Source of the DNA: an uncultured Muribaculaceae bacterium
GTDB taxonomy: Bacteria > Bacteroidota > Bacteroidia > Bacteroidales > Muribaculaceae
Direction of reading: 5' to 3'
DNA: 34,718 bases
NCBI GenBank assembly: GCA_910583795.1
Contig: CAJTZQ010000038.1
Location: 1 to 34,718 of the forward strand
In this document: positions 7,198-14,971 of the stretch, piece by piece
How positions within the stretch are numbered: position 1 is the first letter of the stretch
Layout: the number at the start of each line of letters is the position of its first letter
Made by a program: the position numbers and the translations under genes
The notes under the pieces: model-generated
What the model saw: the letters and a program-made list of their open reading frames with translations, nothing else
Told to the model about the DNA's origin: nothing
The model's database searches: none

Positions 7198-7747
7198 GCT
7201 TTTCAACGACACAATTGTTGACAAGAAGACTAACCACATGGGTCTATTCTTCGATGATGACATGCATCGTGTGGACAGCGACATCTCTTACGGACACGAC
7301 ATAGAGGCATCATGGCTGATGCTTGAGGCGGCACAGGTGATCGGCAACGAGAACCTGACCGACAAGACATTAGAGGTCACAAAGAATCTTGCAATTGCCG
7401 CCCTTGAAGGGATGCAGCCTGACGGTTCTATGATCTATGAACTTCATGGCAACGGAAAGAAAGACGAAGAGCGTCATTGGTGGGTACAGGCAGAAAATAT
7501 TGTCGGACTTACCTATCTTGCAAAGTTCCACGACATGCCCGAAGCACTCGACAAAGCATGGCTTTGCTGGGAATACGTAAAAGCCAATATCGTAGATGAC
7601 AAAAACGGTGAATGGTACTGGAGCCGCCTCCCCGACCGCTCAATCAACCGTCGCGACGACAAAGCCGGATTCTGGAAATGCCCATACCACAATTCCCGCA
7701 TGTGTCTGGAGACTTCCAAACAACTTACTTCAATGAGTAATGTGTAA
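7172..7747 (+). CDS. C-terminal half of a mannobiose/cellobiose 2-epimerase (AGE family fragment)
   Basis: Homology starts near base 7190 (LLELFNDTIVDKKTNHM), so the first few residues and the TTG start at 7172 come from the overlapping GH130 frame. About 185 epimerase residues remain of the usual 390-410. They include three histidine motifs of the N-acylglucosamine/cellobiose 2-epimerase (alpha/alpha)6 barrel: SYGHDIEASW, RHWWVQAENIVG and WKCPYHNSRMCLE. The N-terminal half of the barrel is lost. In mannan loci this enzyme turns beta-1,4-mannobiose into mannosyl-glucose for the GH130 phosphorylase. The last residues (LTSMSNV) are read from the AT-rich repeat that follows, which also provides the stop. 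Almost certainly a pseudogene. Confidence 0.85.
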   Translation: MIHVSSLLELFNDTIVDKKTNHMGLFFDDDMHRVDSDISYGHDIEASWLMLEAAQVIGNENLTDKTLEVTKNLAIAALEGMQPDGSMIYELHGNGKKDEERHWWVQAENIVGLTYLAKFHDMPEALDKAWLCWEYVKANIVDDKNGEWYWSRLPDRSINRRDDKAGFWKCPYHNSRMCLETSKQLTSMSNV

Positions 7748-7796
7748 TTAGCAATGTGTAATTAATTACTAATTATTAATTACAAATCGCTAATTA
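7733..7796. repeat. AT-rich TAATTAC-type repeat
   Basis: Tandem AATGTGTAATTA words are followed by ATTAATTACTAATTATTAATTAC. The 14-mer at 7761-7774 is identical to bases 178-191 inside the ligase gene. It covers the stop codon of the epimerase fragment, so insertion or rearrangement here may have set the gene end. Confidence 0.6.
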
Positions 7797-7798
7797 AA

Positions 7799-7843
7799 AT
7801 AAATGACGTGAGCATTTATAAGATGCCCGCGTCATTTATTTTT
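7799..7843. terminator. Bidirectional terminator between converging genes
   Basis: The 10-bp stem ATAAATGACG/CGTCATTTAT continues inward as TGAGCAT against ATGCCCG with one mismatch and one wobble. T-rich tracts flank both sides (TTTTTA on the +, TTATTTTAATTA on the -). It serves the + strand epimerase fragment and the - strand beta-helix gene. Confidence 0.78.
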
Positions 7844-7860
7844 ACATGAAATTTATTATA

Positions 7861-9321
7861 TTATTTGAAGACAACGTCTTCCACGTGCTCCCCGATAAAT
7901 ATGCGTGCCATATCTGAGGTCTTATACCATCCTGGCTTCCCGGGCATTTTGTCATAGATATGTTCCCCGTTTATCACGAGATTGTCGAATGTAACTCCCT
8001 TGATCTTGCGGGTCTCGTCATATCCGATTATCAGAGAAAGTTCCGAGCGGTCGCCGTTGTAATATATATCTTTGAAGAGTATATTTTCAATACACTTACC
8101 CGGAGCGGCACAATATTTCTTGTTCCAAGGAATACGGATGTCAATCAATTTCCCCTTGCGGAAGTTTTCAATGCGGATATCTTCAAATGTGATGTTTTTC
8201 ACTATATTGTTGTCACCCGCAAGAATTGCGAACACCCCTTGATAATCGATTTGGTTTTCATGCATATCGATCACATCGATATTGCGATACATCACATCGG
8301 TGATGACATCTGACGGAGCATCTGTCCCAAGTTCGGCAGCACTTCCATGAAGTCCGATCATGAATGGATGAGCTACATCCGCCCAGAGCACGGCATCTTC
8401 AGTAAGAATATTCCTACATCCCCCCTCATATCCTTTGCGGGTGGCATAAATGGTGGTGCAATCGTCAGACGTGCGGGCGAAGATATGATTGTAAGTGACG
8501 TCGTTTGATGCAAACACATTGAATCCGTCTCCCCAGCCATAGCTGCTCATAACTTTTACATTGGAAATCTTTACCCGGTTGCTTTTCCCTACAGGACATT
8601 GAGTCGAGAACAGTCCGTCTATCTCAACGTCATTTGAACGCTGCACCTCAAGACCGGCACCTCTACCTTCCGGATAGACCATCCCCCTACCCAAAATCTT
8701 TACATTATCTCCTTTGACGTGGATTGAGCCGTCTATTCTTGCACCTCCTGCGACATAAACTGTTTTCCCGCTTCCAACCACCATCACCGTGTCAAGTTTA
8801 TGATAGCCCGGTCCGAAATAGATATGATTCTTATCCTTTGCCCATTTTTTAGGATTTGCGGGTGCGTTTACATCAAGAGGATTTGCAAATAGTTGGAGAT
8901 TGTTGAATATCTCTCCGTTCACTTCCACAGAAAGGTTACGTGGAGTGTCAAGAGAAAATGTAAAAGTGTTCCCTGAAACTTCTACAGGAATGGAATAAGA
9001 CAAGGGACGGACACGTACATCTTTTACCGGAAGTTTGTTGGATACGACACGCACATCCACTTCGCCGTCAAAATCGAAATATGCCATTGAGACAGTTCTG
9101 ACATTGTGTTTCCCACCGATTGTCTCGTCTACTTTCACTGCATATACATCTACCGGTAGCCATTTCTCTGAACCGGCTTGACGCACCTCAACATTGAATG
9201 TATTGTTAAGTTGGGCTTCAGCCGGAGCTGGATATGTCACCACTGTGGCATTTGCCGTAAAAGAAGACCCGAGTAAAAGCACCGCTCCTGCTATACCGGT
9301 CAGTTCGTTTAAAAATTTCAT
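7861..9321 (-). CDS. Secreted right-handed beta-helix glycoside hydrolase, GH28/GH49-like (clan GH-N)
   Basis: The start at 9321 is chosen because it begins a clean signal peptide (MKFLNELTGIAGAVLLLGSS, cut after ANA); the frame extends 24 codons further upstream without coding character. The 486-residue product has an N-terminal beta domain (about 25-160) and then a parallel beta-helix with repeated V-x-I-x-G coils. Candidate catalytic acids are Asp265 in GWGDGF and Asp286/Asp287 in RTSDDCTTIY, with GLHGS (His325) resembling the GH28 GHG motif; the spacing also resembles GH49. Clan members hydrolyse polygalacturonan, rhamnogalacturonan or dextran. Together with a nearby lyase and beta-galactosidase, a uronic-acid-rich glycan is plausible. 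The fold is sure; the substrate is inference. Confidence 0.8.
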   Translation of the reverse strand: MKFLNELTGIAGAVLLLGSSFTANATVVTYPAPAEAQLNNTFNVEVRQAGSEKWLPVDVYAVKVDETIGGKHNVRTVSMAYFDFDGEVDVRVVSNKLPVKDVRVRPLSYSIPVEVSGNTFTFSLDTPRNLSVEVNGEIFNNLQLFANPLDVNAPANPKKWAKDKNHIYFGPGYHKLDTVMVVGSGKTVYVAGGARIDGSIHVKGDNVKILGRGMVYPEGRGAGLEVQRSNDVEIDGLFSTQCPVGKSNRVKISNVKVMSSYGWGDGFNVFASNDVTYNHIFARTSDDCTTIYATRKGYEGGCRNILTEDAVLWADVAHPFMIGLHGSAAELGTDAPSDVITDVMYRNIDVIDMHENQIDYQGVFAILAGDNNIVKNITFEDIRIENFRKGKLIDIRIPWNKKYCAAPGKCIENILFKDIYYNGDRSELSLIIGYDETRKIKGVTFDNLVINGEHIYDKMPGKPGWYKTSDMARIFIGEHVEDVVFK

Positions 9322-9397
9322 GTCTGTTAAGAGTTTGTGAAATAAGGTAAATAAGATGGAGAGAGCTGTTTGACACACCTTAATTCGTTTCACAATG

Positions 9398-9405
9398 CAA
9401 ATATA
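9398..9405 (-). promoter_or_regulatory. -7 element of the beta-helix enzyme gene
   Basis: On the - strand this reads TATATTTG followed by C, matching TAnnTTTG. No TTTG is found 19-21 bp upstream, so an activator may be needed. The leader would be about 70 nt, favouring the start at 9321. Confidence 0.5.
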
Positions 9406-9430
9406 CTTAATCGAAATGAAAAATTTAAAT

Positions 9431-9483
9431 TATTCAACTTTCGCAAGCTAAAGTTGAGGGCTGTCTTAAGTGAGCTTGCGAAA
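9431..9483. repeat. Short copy of a dispersed palindromic element (pairs with 30748-30887)
   Basis: Read on the - strand it begins TTTCGCAAGCTCACTTAAG and ends with CCCTCAACTTT, a TAGCTTGCG centre and AAAGTTGAATA. The same 19-bp left end and nearly the same right end bound the larger copy at 30748-30887, but here only about 5 bases separate them. The CAACTTT/AAAGTTG arms form a hairpin. It lies between two - strand genes. Confidence 0.7.
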
Positions 9484-9493
9484 CATAAATAAA

Positions 9494-10291
9494 TTATTTG
9501 ATGTTGAGGAGATCTTTGTTGTCAAAAACGGTTTGTTGCGCCACTTGCTGAATGTATTCAGCAAGTTCGGGATCAAGATTGTCAGTCCATGTTGATTGAT
9601 ACGGTTTCCCAAGCATGGTGGTGTAAATGACATTTGCGGCAAGGTATGTACCAAGTCGTGACGGGTGACTACGGTCAGGCCAATATAGAGTGTTGCAAGG
9701 TCGTTCCTCCCGTACCCTTTTCCATGCCATTCCGACAGGTGCACACATCGCACCATTGTCTTGAGCCATCTCGATATAGCTTGTAATGAGGCGATCCTGC
9801 ATACCTTCGTATGTAGTTATAAGTGGATAATATTCAGCTGCGGGAGCAAAACCGTCTTTATGTCCCCATGTCATATAGAAAATCACTTTTGCGTCAGGAT
9901 TCCCGGCATTTGCCAGGCTATCGAGCCTGGCGGCGTAAGGATAGACATTCTCTATAACGGATTTAGTGGATTTTGCAGGTGCCGTGCTTTGTTCCTGAAG
10001 CACCACAAAATCCCATTTGCCATTTTGGAGTGCATTCAACAGCTCCGGATTCTCCAAATGTTTCTTAAACGTGCAGCCACCGGGAGTGAACGATGTGGAA
10101 GAAATCTTCATCTTCTCATGCATCCCGGCATGGCTTGCAATCTGCTTCACCATTTCCGGCAAATCATGGTAATGGGTATAGCTGTTGCCTATAAACAGCA
10201 CTCTAACAGAGTCAGAGCGTTCTTCCGCTTTCAAATAAAATGGAAGCAGAATCGATGCTATGACAATAAGACTAAAAAAGATATTTCTCAT
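9494..10291 (-). CDS. Secreted SGNH/GDSL-type hydrolase, putative carbohydrate esterase
   Basis: A 265-residue protein with an N-terminal signal (about 1-22). The SGNH blocks are visible: Ser37 in VLFIGNSYTHYHDLP, a PGGCTF segment with the second-block glycine, WDFVVLQEQ for block III, and Asp206/His209 in WPDRSHPSRLGTYLAA. This gives a complete Ser-Asp-His triad. SGNH enzymes near SusCD genes usually remove acetyl or similar ester groups from polysaccharides in the periplasm. The gene is separated from the lyase gene by 332 bp and has its own upstream region with a 20-bp tandem repeat. The hydrolase fold is well supported; the ester substrate is unknown. Confidence 0.83.
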   Translation of the reverse strand: MRNIFFSLIVIASILLPFYLKAEERSDSVRVLFIGNSYTHYHDLPEMVKQIASHAGMHEKMKISSTSFTPGGCTFKKHLENPELLNALQNGKWDFVVLQEQSTAPAKSTKSVIENVYPYAARLDSLANAGNPDAKVIFYMTWGHKDGFAPAAEYYPLITTYEGMQDRLITSYIEMAQDNGAMCAPVGMAWKRVREERPCNTLYWPDRSHPSRLGTYLAANVIYTTMLGKPYQSTWTDNLDPELAEYIQQVAQQTVFDNKDLLNIK

Positions 10292-10353
10292 TTATAAAAA
10301 TATTTTGAATGCTTAAACAACGTCATTCATTATCTATTCGTATACACAAGAAG

Positions 10354-10393
10354 ATTTACTTAAGGATAATATTATTTACTTAAGGATAATATT
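10354..10393. repeat. Two exact adjacent 20-bp direct repeats upstream of the SGNH gene
   Basis: ATTTACTTAAGGATAATATT occurs at 10354-10373 and again at 10374-10393. The period of 20 bp is close to two helical turns, and the array is 63-102 bp upstream of the SGNH start codon. This spacing fits an activator-binding site. No other copy was noticed in the window. Confidence 0.75.
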
Positions 10394-10454
10394 TATGTGT
10401 ATATGTATTAATGACTAAGCGAGGTGTGGCAAAATTGAATTTTAAACAAATCCG

Positions 10455-10485
10455 TTGTGAATGTTGTATATTTGATTTATATTTG
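10455..10485 (+). promoter_or_regulatory. Promoter of the ribbon-helix-helix gene remnant
   Basis: TTGT at 10455, a spacer of about 19 bp, then TATATTTG at 10478-10485 followed by C. The predicted start is close to 10492, 13 bases before the ATG of the remnant. Confidence 0.6.
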
Positions 10486-10504
10486 CAATAAAATTGAAAA
10501 CAAT

Positions 10505-10620
10505 ATGGAAGCCGTAATCCAAAATAAAGCCATTATGTTCCGGCTTAATGTAGATCTTATTGACCGATATTAAAGGAGATGGCACGTCGGAAACATCGCA
10601 GTCTTAATAATTTTCGTTGA
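10505..10620 (+). pseudogene. Frameshifted, truncated ribbon-helix-helix (antitoxin-like) gene
   Basis: The ATG at 10505 opens MEAVIQNKAIMFRLNVDLIDRY and then a TAA at 10571. From 10570 the other frame reads LKEMARRKHRSLNNFR and a TGA at 10618. Joined, DLIDR plus LKEMARRKHRSLNNF is the typical start of small Bacteroidota ribbon-helix-helix proteins of antitoxin type (RLxxDLIDRLKxxARRENRSLNNYVE). So there is a frameshift near 10568-10570, and the 3' part is also missing. No toxin gene is adjacent. The remnant ends 4 bp before the stop codon of the lyase gene on the other strand. Family recognition rests on motif memory over about 35 residues. Confidence 0.7.
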
Positions 10621-10623
10621 TTA

Positions 10624-12906
10624 TTATTGCTCACGGTATTTTATATTCACCATGCCGTTTTCCACACGTGGAGTTGTATCTTTTCCATTTACGACAAGAG
10701 TCTTGGGATTGCCCTTAACTGAAAGGTTGACTCGCGGTTGCCCTGTGACCTCAATTTTAAGAGTGTCTTTGTCGGAATGAGCTATGGCATTCAGTTTGGA
10801 AAGGGAAGAGAAGTATACATCGTTACCGCTGCGCACGGAACTGCCGTGACCTACAAACATCTCTGAAGGATTTTTTGGATCACCTCCTTCCGGATAACTT
10901 ACGGCAAGCATATAAGCATCAGTGGTCCATCCATCGGCATCAATCCATGAGTTAAGATGCATGAGTCTGCCGTCAGCAAGCTGATTGATATAAAGATCAG
11001 TCACTTTCCCTTTGTCATGAATGCGCAGACCGATCCAGTTAGACCCTTCACGGCGCTCAATAACAGGGAGATCCTCTTTTTTCTGGTTTGGATCATCCTT
11101 AAGAATTATTGCTGTCACACCCTTCACGTTGTCTCTTACTCCGGGAAGATGGAAACTCCAGTAGGTTTCTGTGGTGTCAAGCCTTTCAGTAGGACCTTCG
11201 TGTGTCTCCCAATAAAAATCTTCGGGATAGTCATGCACGAAATTGCTATATGCAAGAGGACGCGGGAATATCGGACGGATAATGGCAGCAGAATTACCGT
11301 TAGTTATTTCAAGATCATAACCTCGTTTCTCAGCCTTACCACCCGGATGCCAAATCCATTCGAATGTACCCGGTTCATGGCTGTGAAGATCATCAATCAC
11401 ATAAATAACATCATCAATCCATAGATAATGACGGAAGTTCCGGTCAAGCCAACGCGACATAGGACCTGTGCCGTCGGCAAGCACATATTTGATATTGCCG
11501 CCGTCAAGAAGCCCGGAAAGAGATCCCGGAAGCATCGTGCCGTGATACTGCTGATAACGCGGTTGACCTTCACCATTGAATTTAACTACATTATGAGCAT
11601 CACTTTGGAAGAAATAGTTGCGGTATTCCGGTTTGCCATAGCTGCAGTTGCCGGCATCTTTTATAATATCTACCCCCTTGTGGAACAAGACTATGGAATT
11701 TGCGTCGGCATGTGAATGGTTCCATGTCATACCGCTTTTCACGGCAAGCATTGTTGCATCCTTTTCCCAGGAATCGCGCATCGTCGCCCATCCAAAATCT
11801 TTCCATATATGCGAAGTCGGCAGATCAGGCACTTCAGGAGCCTTAGAGGTATCCGGAGAATATACAAAACCCATGGGGAATCTTACGGGATAACCTTCAC
11901 GGAACTGTTGAGAATCTACCTGATTGATATACCAAAGAGTTTCCGGAGCTTCCGCGCCCATCGCATACGCGAGGATCATTGAACTTTCACCGGTCACATT
12001 CTTGTGGCTGTCGCCGAAACTGAGACTATACAATTCACCGGTGCGTGGATAAGAGGCATTACTGAAAAATGCCGGAAGTTGATACATCTGGGGGATATCT
12101 TCGAGATTTGCATCGGGATGAGAGTTCAGCCATGCAAGACGCATCATCAACGCCTGTGTTGTACCAAAACTTGCATAGTTTATACTTTCATACATTCCTC
12201 CGTCGCGGTCAAACGTCTTGGGCTTATGTTGTATCACATCTCCTGCAAAATCAAACCATTCGGGAAGTGCCTCGACCGCCTTTTGCGCAAGCGCCTCGGC
12301 ATCCGGACGTTCATTACCTATAGCCATGGCGAGCATGGCACCCCCATTGATACATGCAGTCCACCAGTTATGACCCATTGAATTGAGTGAGTGAATACGT
12401 GTTGGCTCCACAAGCCAGTCTCCAAGCAAAGGTTCTACTGCAAGATTATACAACCCGTCGGCAATCTCTTTGCGTTCGGCAGGAGTCATTAGATTATAAA
12501 CCACATCATATCCAATCGCACACTGCAGAGCTCTCCAGCCCATGTTCAGTTCGCTGCGCCACGATGGTTTACGTGCCATCATTTCGCCGTTGCTCCAAGA
12601 TTTTGTCTTGGAAGCTTTTTTCAACAGATCGATTATTTTGTCGGAATATTTCTTGTCGCCTGTCATCATGTATGAGAGGGCGAGATATTCAATATCATGA
12701 TAATCATTCTTTTTGAGAAGATCATCTGCTTTCTTTTGGATTTCCTTCCACCCTTTTTGCCGTGCAGGATTGTCCGCCATCATTTTCTTTGCATTCTCCA
12801 CCCTGTCGGGTGTGAAAAGCAATGAGGGATGCTTGATCTCTTTAGCAGACAATGTCAGGAATGACGCACATGCCAGACATATCGGTAATATAAGTTTCAT
12901 ATTCAT
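10624..12906 (-). CDS. Heparinase II/III family polysaccharide lyase, secreted
   Basis: A 760-residue protein with a signal peptide (about 1-21). The N-terminal (alpha/alpha) toroid spans roughly 25-360 and includes SLNSMGHNWWTACINGG and RDGGMYESINYASFGTTQ, with the tyrosine usual for lyase catalysis. The heparinase II/III beta-sandwich domain starts near 370: FGWATMRDSW, then NHSHADANSIVLFHKG (His397/His399) and FFQSDAHNVVKFNG. Enzymes of this superfamily cleave uronic-acid-containing chains by beta-elimination (heparan, alginate and others). The length and motifs are complete. It lies between esterase-like genes downstream of the SusCD operon. The exact lyase family and substrate cannot be fixed from sequence reading alone. 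Confidence 0.8.
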   Translation of the reverse strand: MNMKLILPICLACASFLTLSAKEIKHPSLLFTPDRVENAKKMMADNPARQKGWKEIQKKADDLLKKNDYHDIEYLALSYMMTGDKKYSDKIIDLLKKASKTKSWSNGEMMARKPSWRSELNMGWRALQCAIGYDVVYNLMTPAERKEIADGLYNLAVEPLLGDWLVEPTRIHSLNSMGHNWWTACINGGAMLAMAIGNERPDAEALAQKAVEALPEWFDFAGDVIQHKPKTFDRDGGMYESINYASFGTTQALMMRLAWLNSHPDANLEDIPQMYQLPAFFSNASYPRTGELYSLSFGDSHKNVTGESSMILAYAMGAEAPETLWYINQVDSQQFREGYPVRFPMGFVYSPDTSKAPEVPDLPTSHIWKDFGWATMRDSWEKDATMLAVKSGMTWNHSHADANSIVLFHKGVDIIKDAGNCSYGKPEYRNYFFQSDAHNVVKFNGEGQPRYQQYHGTMLPGSLSGLLDGGNIKYVLADGTGPMSRWLDRNFRHYLWIDDVIYVIDDLHSHEPGTFEWIWHPGGKAEKRGYDLEITNGNSAAIIRPIFPRPLAYSNFVHDYPEDFYWETHEGPTERLDTTETYWSFHLPGVRDNVKGVTAIILKDDPNQKKEDLPVIERREGSNWIGLRIHDKGKVTDLYINQLADGRLMHLNSWIDADGWTTDAYMLAVSYPEGGDPKNPSEMFVGHGSSVRSGNDVYFSSLSKLNAIAHSDKDTLKIEVTGQPRVNLSVKGNPKTLVVNGKDTTPRVENGMVNIKYREQ

Positions 12907-13115
12907 TGGTTTGTCAGATTATTTTTTGTCATTTTTAAAGTTCCAATACACACCGTAACGACAATGATTGAGGTCGTAGAGCGGAGAGAACTTCATATAT
13001 CTGTTTCTTAATTTACGGATTTACCGGAAGATTTATTTTTCACAAGAATGGAGAGATTACTTTCTTCCTGTATTTATATATGCGTATGAAATAAACTTTT
13101 TACTCAATGCCTTGC

Positions 13116-14399
13116 TCATTTGACACTACTGATTTTTATTGTCAGTTCCTGTACTGCCGATTTGTAATTATTGTCGCCGTCAGCTTCGAGGCATAATGTA
13201 ATGTCTTTCCACTGGCGTTTCGGGTCTTTCCCAAAATAGTCCAGATCGTATTTGAAGGTATATTCTCCTGTCTGAATCACGGGACCTGAAAGTATTACTA
13301 CCTTTGGTTTTACGGAAGCATGCTTTTCACTCGCTTCGCTCCTGTTTTCGTTTGCGAAGAAAGGTTCCACTATAAATTCGGAAGTGTCGATTTCCATGTG
13401 CATCTTTACATGCATATCAGGATTATATCGGATCTGTCTGCCGTTTATTTTTGCGGAGAGATATTGCATTTTCTTGCCGAGAGTGGATTGATAACGGGCT
13501 TTGGTAAGATTGACCATTTCTTTGTCATGATACCAAAACTGGTCGTGTGAATCAGTGCTTTCACTACCGTCTTCATACCAACGGGAATAATATTCACCAC
13601 CTGCCGGACGTGGATTGGCAAGAGATTTTTCAATGAACTTTGCAATATAGTCTTGAGTTTCCTCACATAAATCGAAATGACCTTTCCCGGCATCGCATAG
13701 AAAAGATATCCGGCTTTCCGGATACATCATGCGGAAAGCCAATGCCGGTCTCACCCTTGCCTCCCACCATTCGTATTCGCCTTCAATCATAAGTCCCGGT
13801 ATGCTGTCGATATTTCGTGTACGTCCCCATTCTATATTTTCTCTCCCATATCCGCAAAGGTTTGTACGCGGGGCGTCTCCGTGGTAGGATATTATGCAAA
13901 GGGTGCGGTCTGGATTCCATGCAGCGAAATTCCATGGGAACGTTGCCTGTGCCGAATGCCCGAAAGGGATTATGGGAGCAACAGCAATTTCCGGATGGTC
14001 CGAAACTTTTGAAAAATCAGATATTATCGAGTCAAATCTTTCCTTGCATCCTTTTGTCACGTCCCAGTTTTGTGAGCCTCTCTGAACAAAAGCCATTGCC
14101 ACACCCAAACTATCCATTTTCTGACGGAATCGCTCACTCCTGAACAGCACTTCTTCAGTCATGTTTTGATGAGTGTATAAAACCGCTTTGACTTCCTTTT
14201 GCAATTTTGGAAGTCTGAGACATGCCTGTCTTCCTTCTTCTCCAAGAATATAGTCAAAATATGGTGATTTCACCGATTCCTTGGGAATATTTGAATCCCC
14301 TTCTCCGCCAATTGATTTATGCGCGAATTTTTCACCGAAAACCGATAGGTATCCGGCGATTAAAATTATCAATAATAATAGTCTTTGCATATCTTTCAT
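13116..14399 (-). CDS. Secreted alpha/beta-hydrolase-like protein of unknown substrate
   Basis: A 427-residue protein with a signal peptide (about 1-22). The region 60-255 has an alpha/beta-hydrolase pattern: the strand KAVLYTHQNM, the nucleophile elbow PIIPFGHSAQATFPW with Ser149, and a late GKGHFD segment with His241 that may complete the triad; the acid could be Asp236. The last 80 residues are beta-rich (KPKVVILSGPVIQTGEYTFKYDLDYF), suggesting an Ig-like tail. It is the first gene after SusD on the same strand, past the Rpn remnant. An esterase or peptidase role is possible; I do not recognise a characterised family. Confidence 0.6.
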   Translation of the reverse strand: MKDMQRLLLLIILIAGYLSVFGEKFAHKSIGGEGDSNIPKESVKSPYFDYILGEEGRQACLRLPKLQKEVKAVLYTHQNMTEEVLFRSERFRQKMDSLGVAMAFVQRGSQNWDVTKGCKERFDSIISDFSKVSDHPEIAVAPIIPFGHSAQATFPWNFAAWNPDRTLCIISYHGDAPRTNLCGYGRENIEWGRTRNIDSIPGLMIEGEYEWWEARVRPALAFRMMYPESRISFLCDAGKGHFDLCEETQDYIAKFIEKSLANPRPAGGEYYSRWYEDGSESTDSHDQFWYHDKEMVNLTKARYQSTLGKKMQYLSAKINGRQIRYNPDMHVKMHMEIDTSEFIVEPFFANENRSEASEKHASVKPKVVILSGPVIQTGEYTFKYDLDYFGKDPKRQWKDITLCLEADGDNNYKSAVQELTIKISSVK

Positions 14400-14523
14400 G
14401 CTATTTAAGTTATAATCTTGTGGTTTTATCTTAAATACGCATAATTAAAAGAAATTACACAACCTAATAAAATTTATAGGTGGCATTTCCGGTGAGCATT
14501 TCGCGAATAATGTCAAATATCTT

Positions 14524-14554
14524 TTTGAGATTATTCAAAAAATGCGTATATTTG
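14524..14554 (+). promoter_or_regulatory. Vegetative promoter before the Rpn remnant
   Basis: TTTG (14524-14527), a 19-bp spacer and TATATTTG (14547-14554), a full match to the Bacteroidota consensus. The start near 14561 is 28 bases before the first in-frame ATG of the remnant. Confidence 0.75.
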
Positions 14555-14588
14555 TGAAATTAAATAATATAAATCATATCATGGGGAT

Positions 14589-14933
14589 ATGGAGACACTT
14601 GAAAGGATGCCGTTCAAGGCACAGAATATGATTTTCGGCAGACTTGAGGAGGTCTGCAACCTAAATTCATTGTCAAGGCAGGAGCGCCTTAATTACGATG
14701 AGTCTCTGAAGGTATATCGCGACGGCGTCGCAGTCATCGAATATGCCGTACAGCGAGGTCGGAAAGAAGGTATGGAGAAAGGCATGCAAAAAGGTATAGA
14801 GAAAGGTATAGAGAAAGGAAGAGAAGAAACCTTAGCGGCTAACATTCATACAATGCGAAATGCAGGATTAGATGCATCCACCATAGCCCGATATCTGGCC
14901 ATCTCTCCTGATGAAGTGGCAAAATATTTCTGA
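14589..14933 (+). CDS. C-terminal fragment of an Rpn-family (PD-(D/E)XK) nuclease/transposase-like protein
   Basis: 114 residues matching only the C-terminal part of Rpn-type proteins, which normally have around 300: METLERMPF, SRQERLNYDESLKVYRDGVAVIEYA, then a run of GxEKG units (GRKEGMEKGMQKGIEKGIEKG) and a helical tail ending in SPDEVAKYF. The nuclease domain is absent, although a full promoter lies just upstream. This suggests an internal deletion that joined the promoter and leader to the 3' third of the gene. Rpn proteins have been linked to RecA-independent recombination and to phage defence. The fragment could still be translated, but has no catalytic residues. An intrinsic terminator follows. 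Confidence 0.72.
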   Translation: METLERMPFKAQNMIFGRLEEVCNLNSLSRQERLNYDESLKVYRDGVAVIEYAVQRGRKEGMEKGMQKGIEKGIEKGREETLAANIHTMRNAGLDASTIARYLAISPDEVAKYF

Positions 14934-14971
14934 TGCCATTTAAATATCTTATTGTAATCAAAGAAAAAGAA

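Larger units (their letters stand above)
10292..10623. other. Intergenic region between the SGNH and lyase genes
   Basis: These 332 bases hold the 20-bp direct repeats, a + strand promoter and the ribbon-helix-helix remnant described separately. No further gene or terminator is evident. Confidence 0.6.

Noticed and set aside
6454..7747. A natural bifunctional GH130-epimerase fusion
   Set aside because: The two parts are in different frames and each lacks about half or a third of its fold, so no single fused protein is made.
9322..9393. Upstream ATG extending the beta-helix enzyme by 24 residues
   Set aside because: The extension lies where the leader should be, and the -7 box at 9398 would leave almost no leader; the ATG at 9321 starts a clean signal peptide.
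7861..14399. One tight operon from the alpha/beta-hydrolase to the beta-helix enzyme
   Set aside because: Gaps of 209, 332 and 172 bp, with separate regulatory-looking sequence in two of them, argue for several transcription units.
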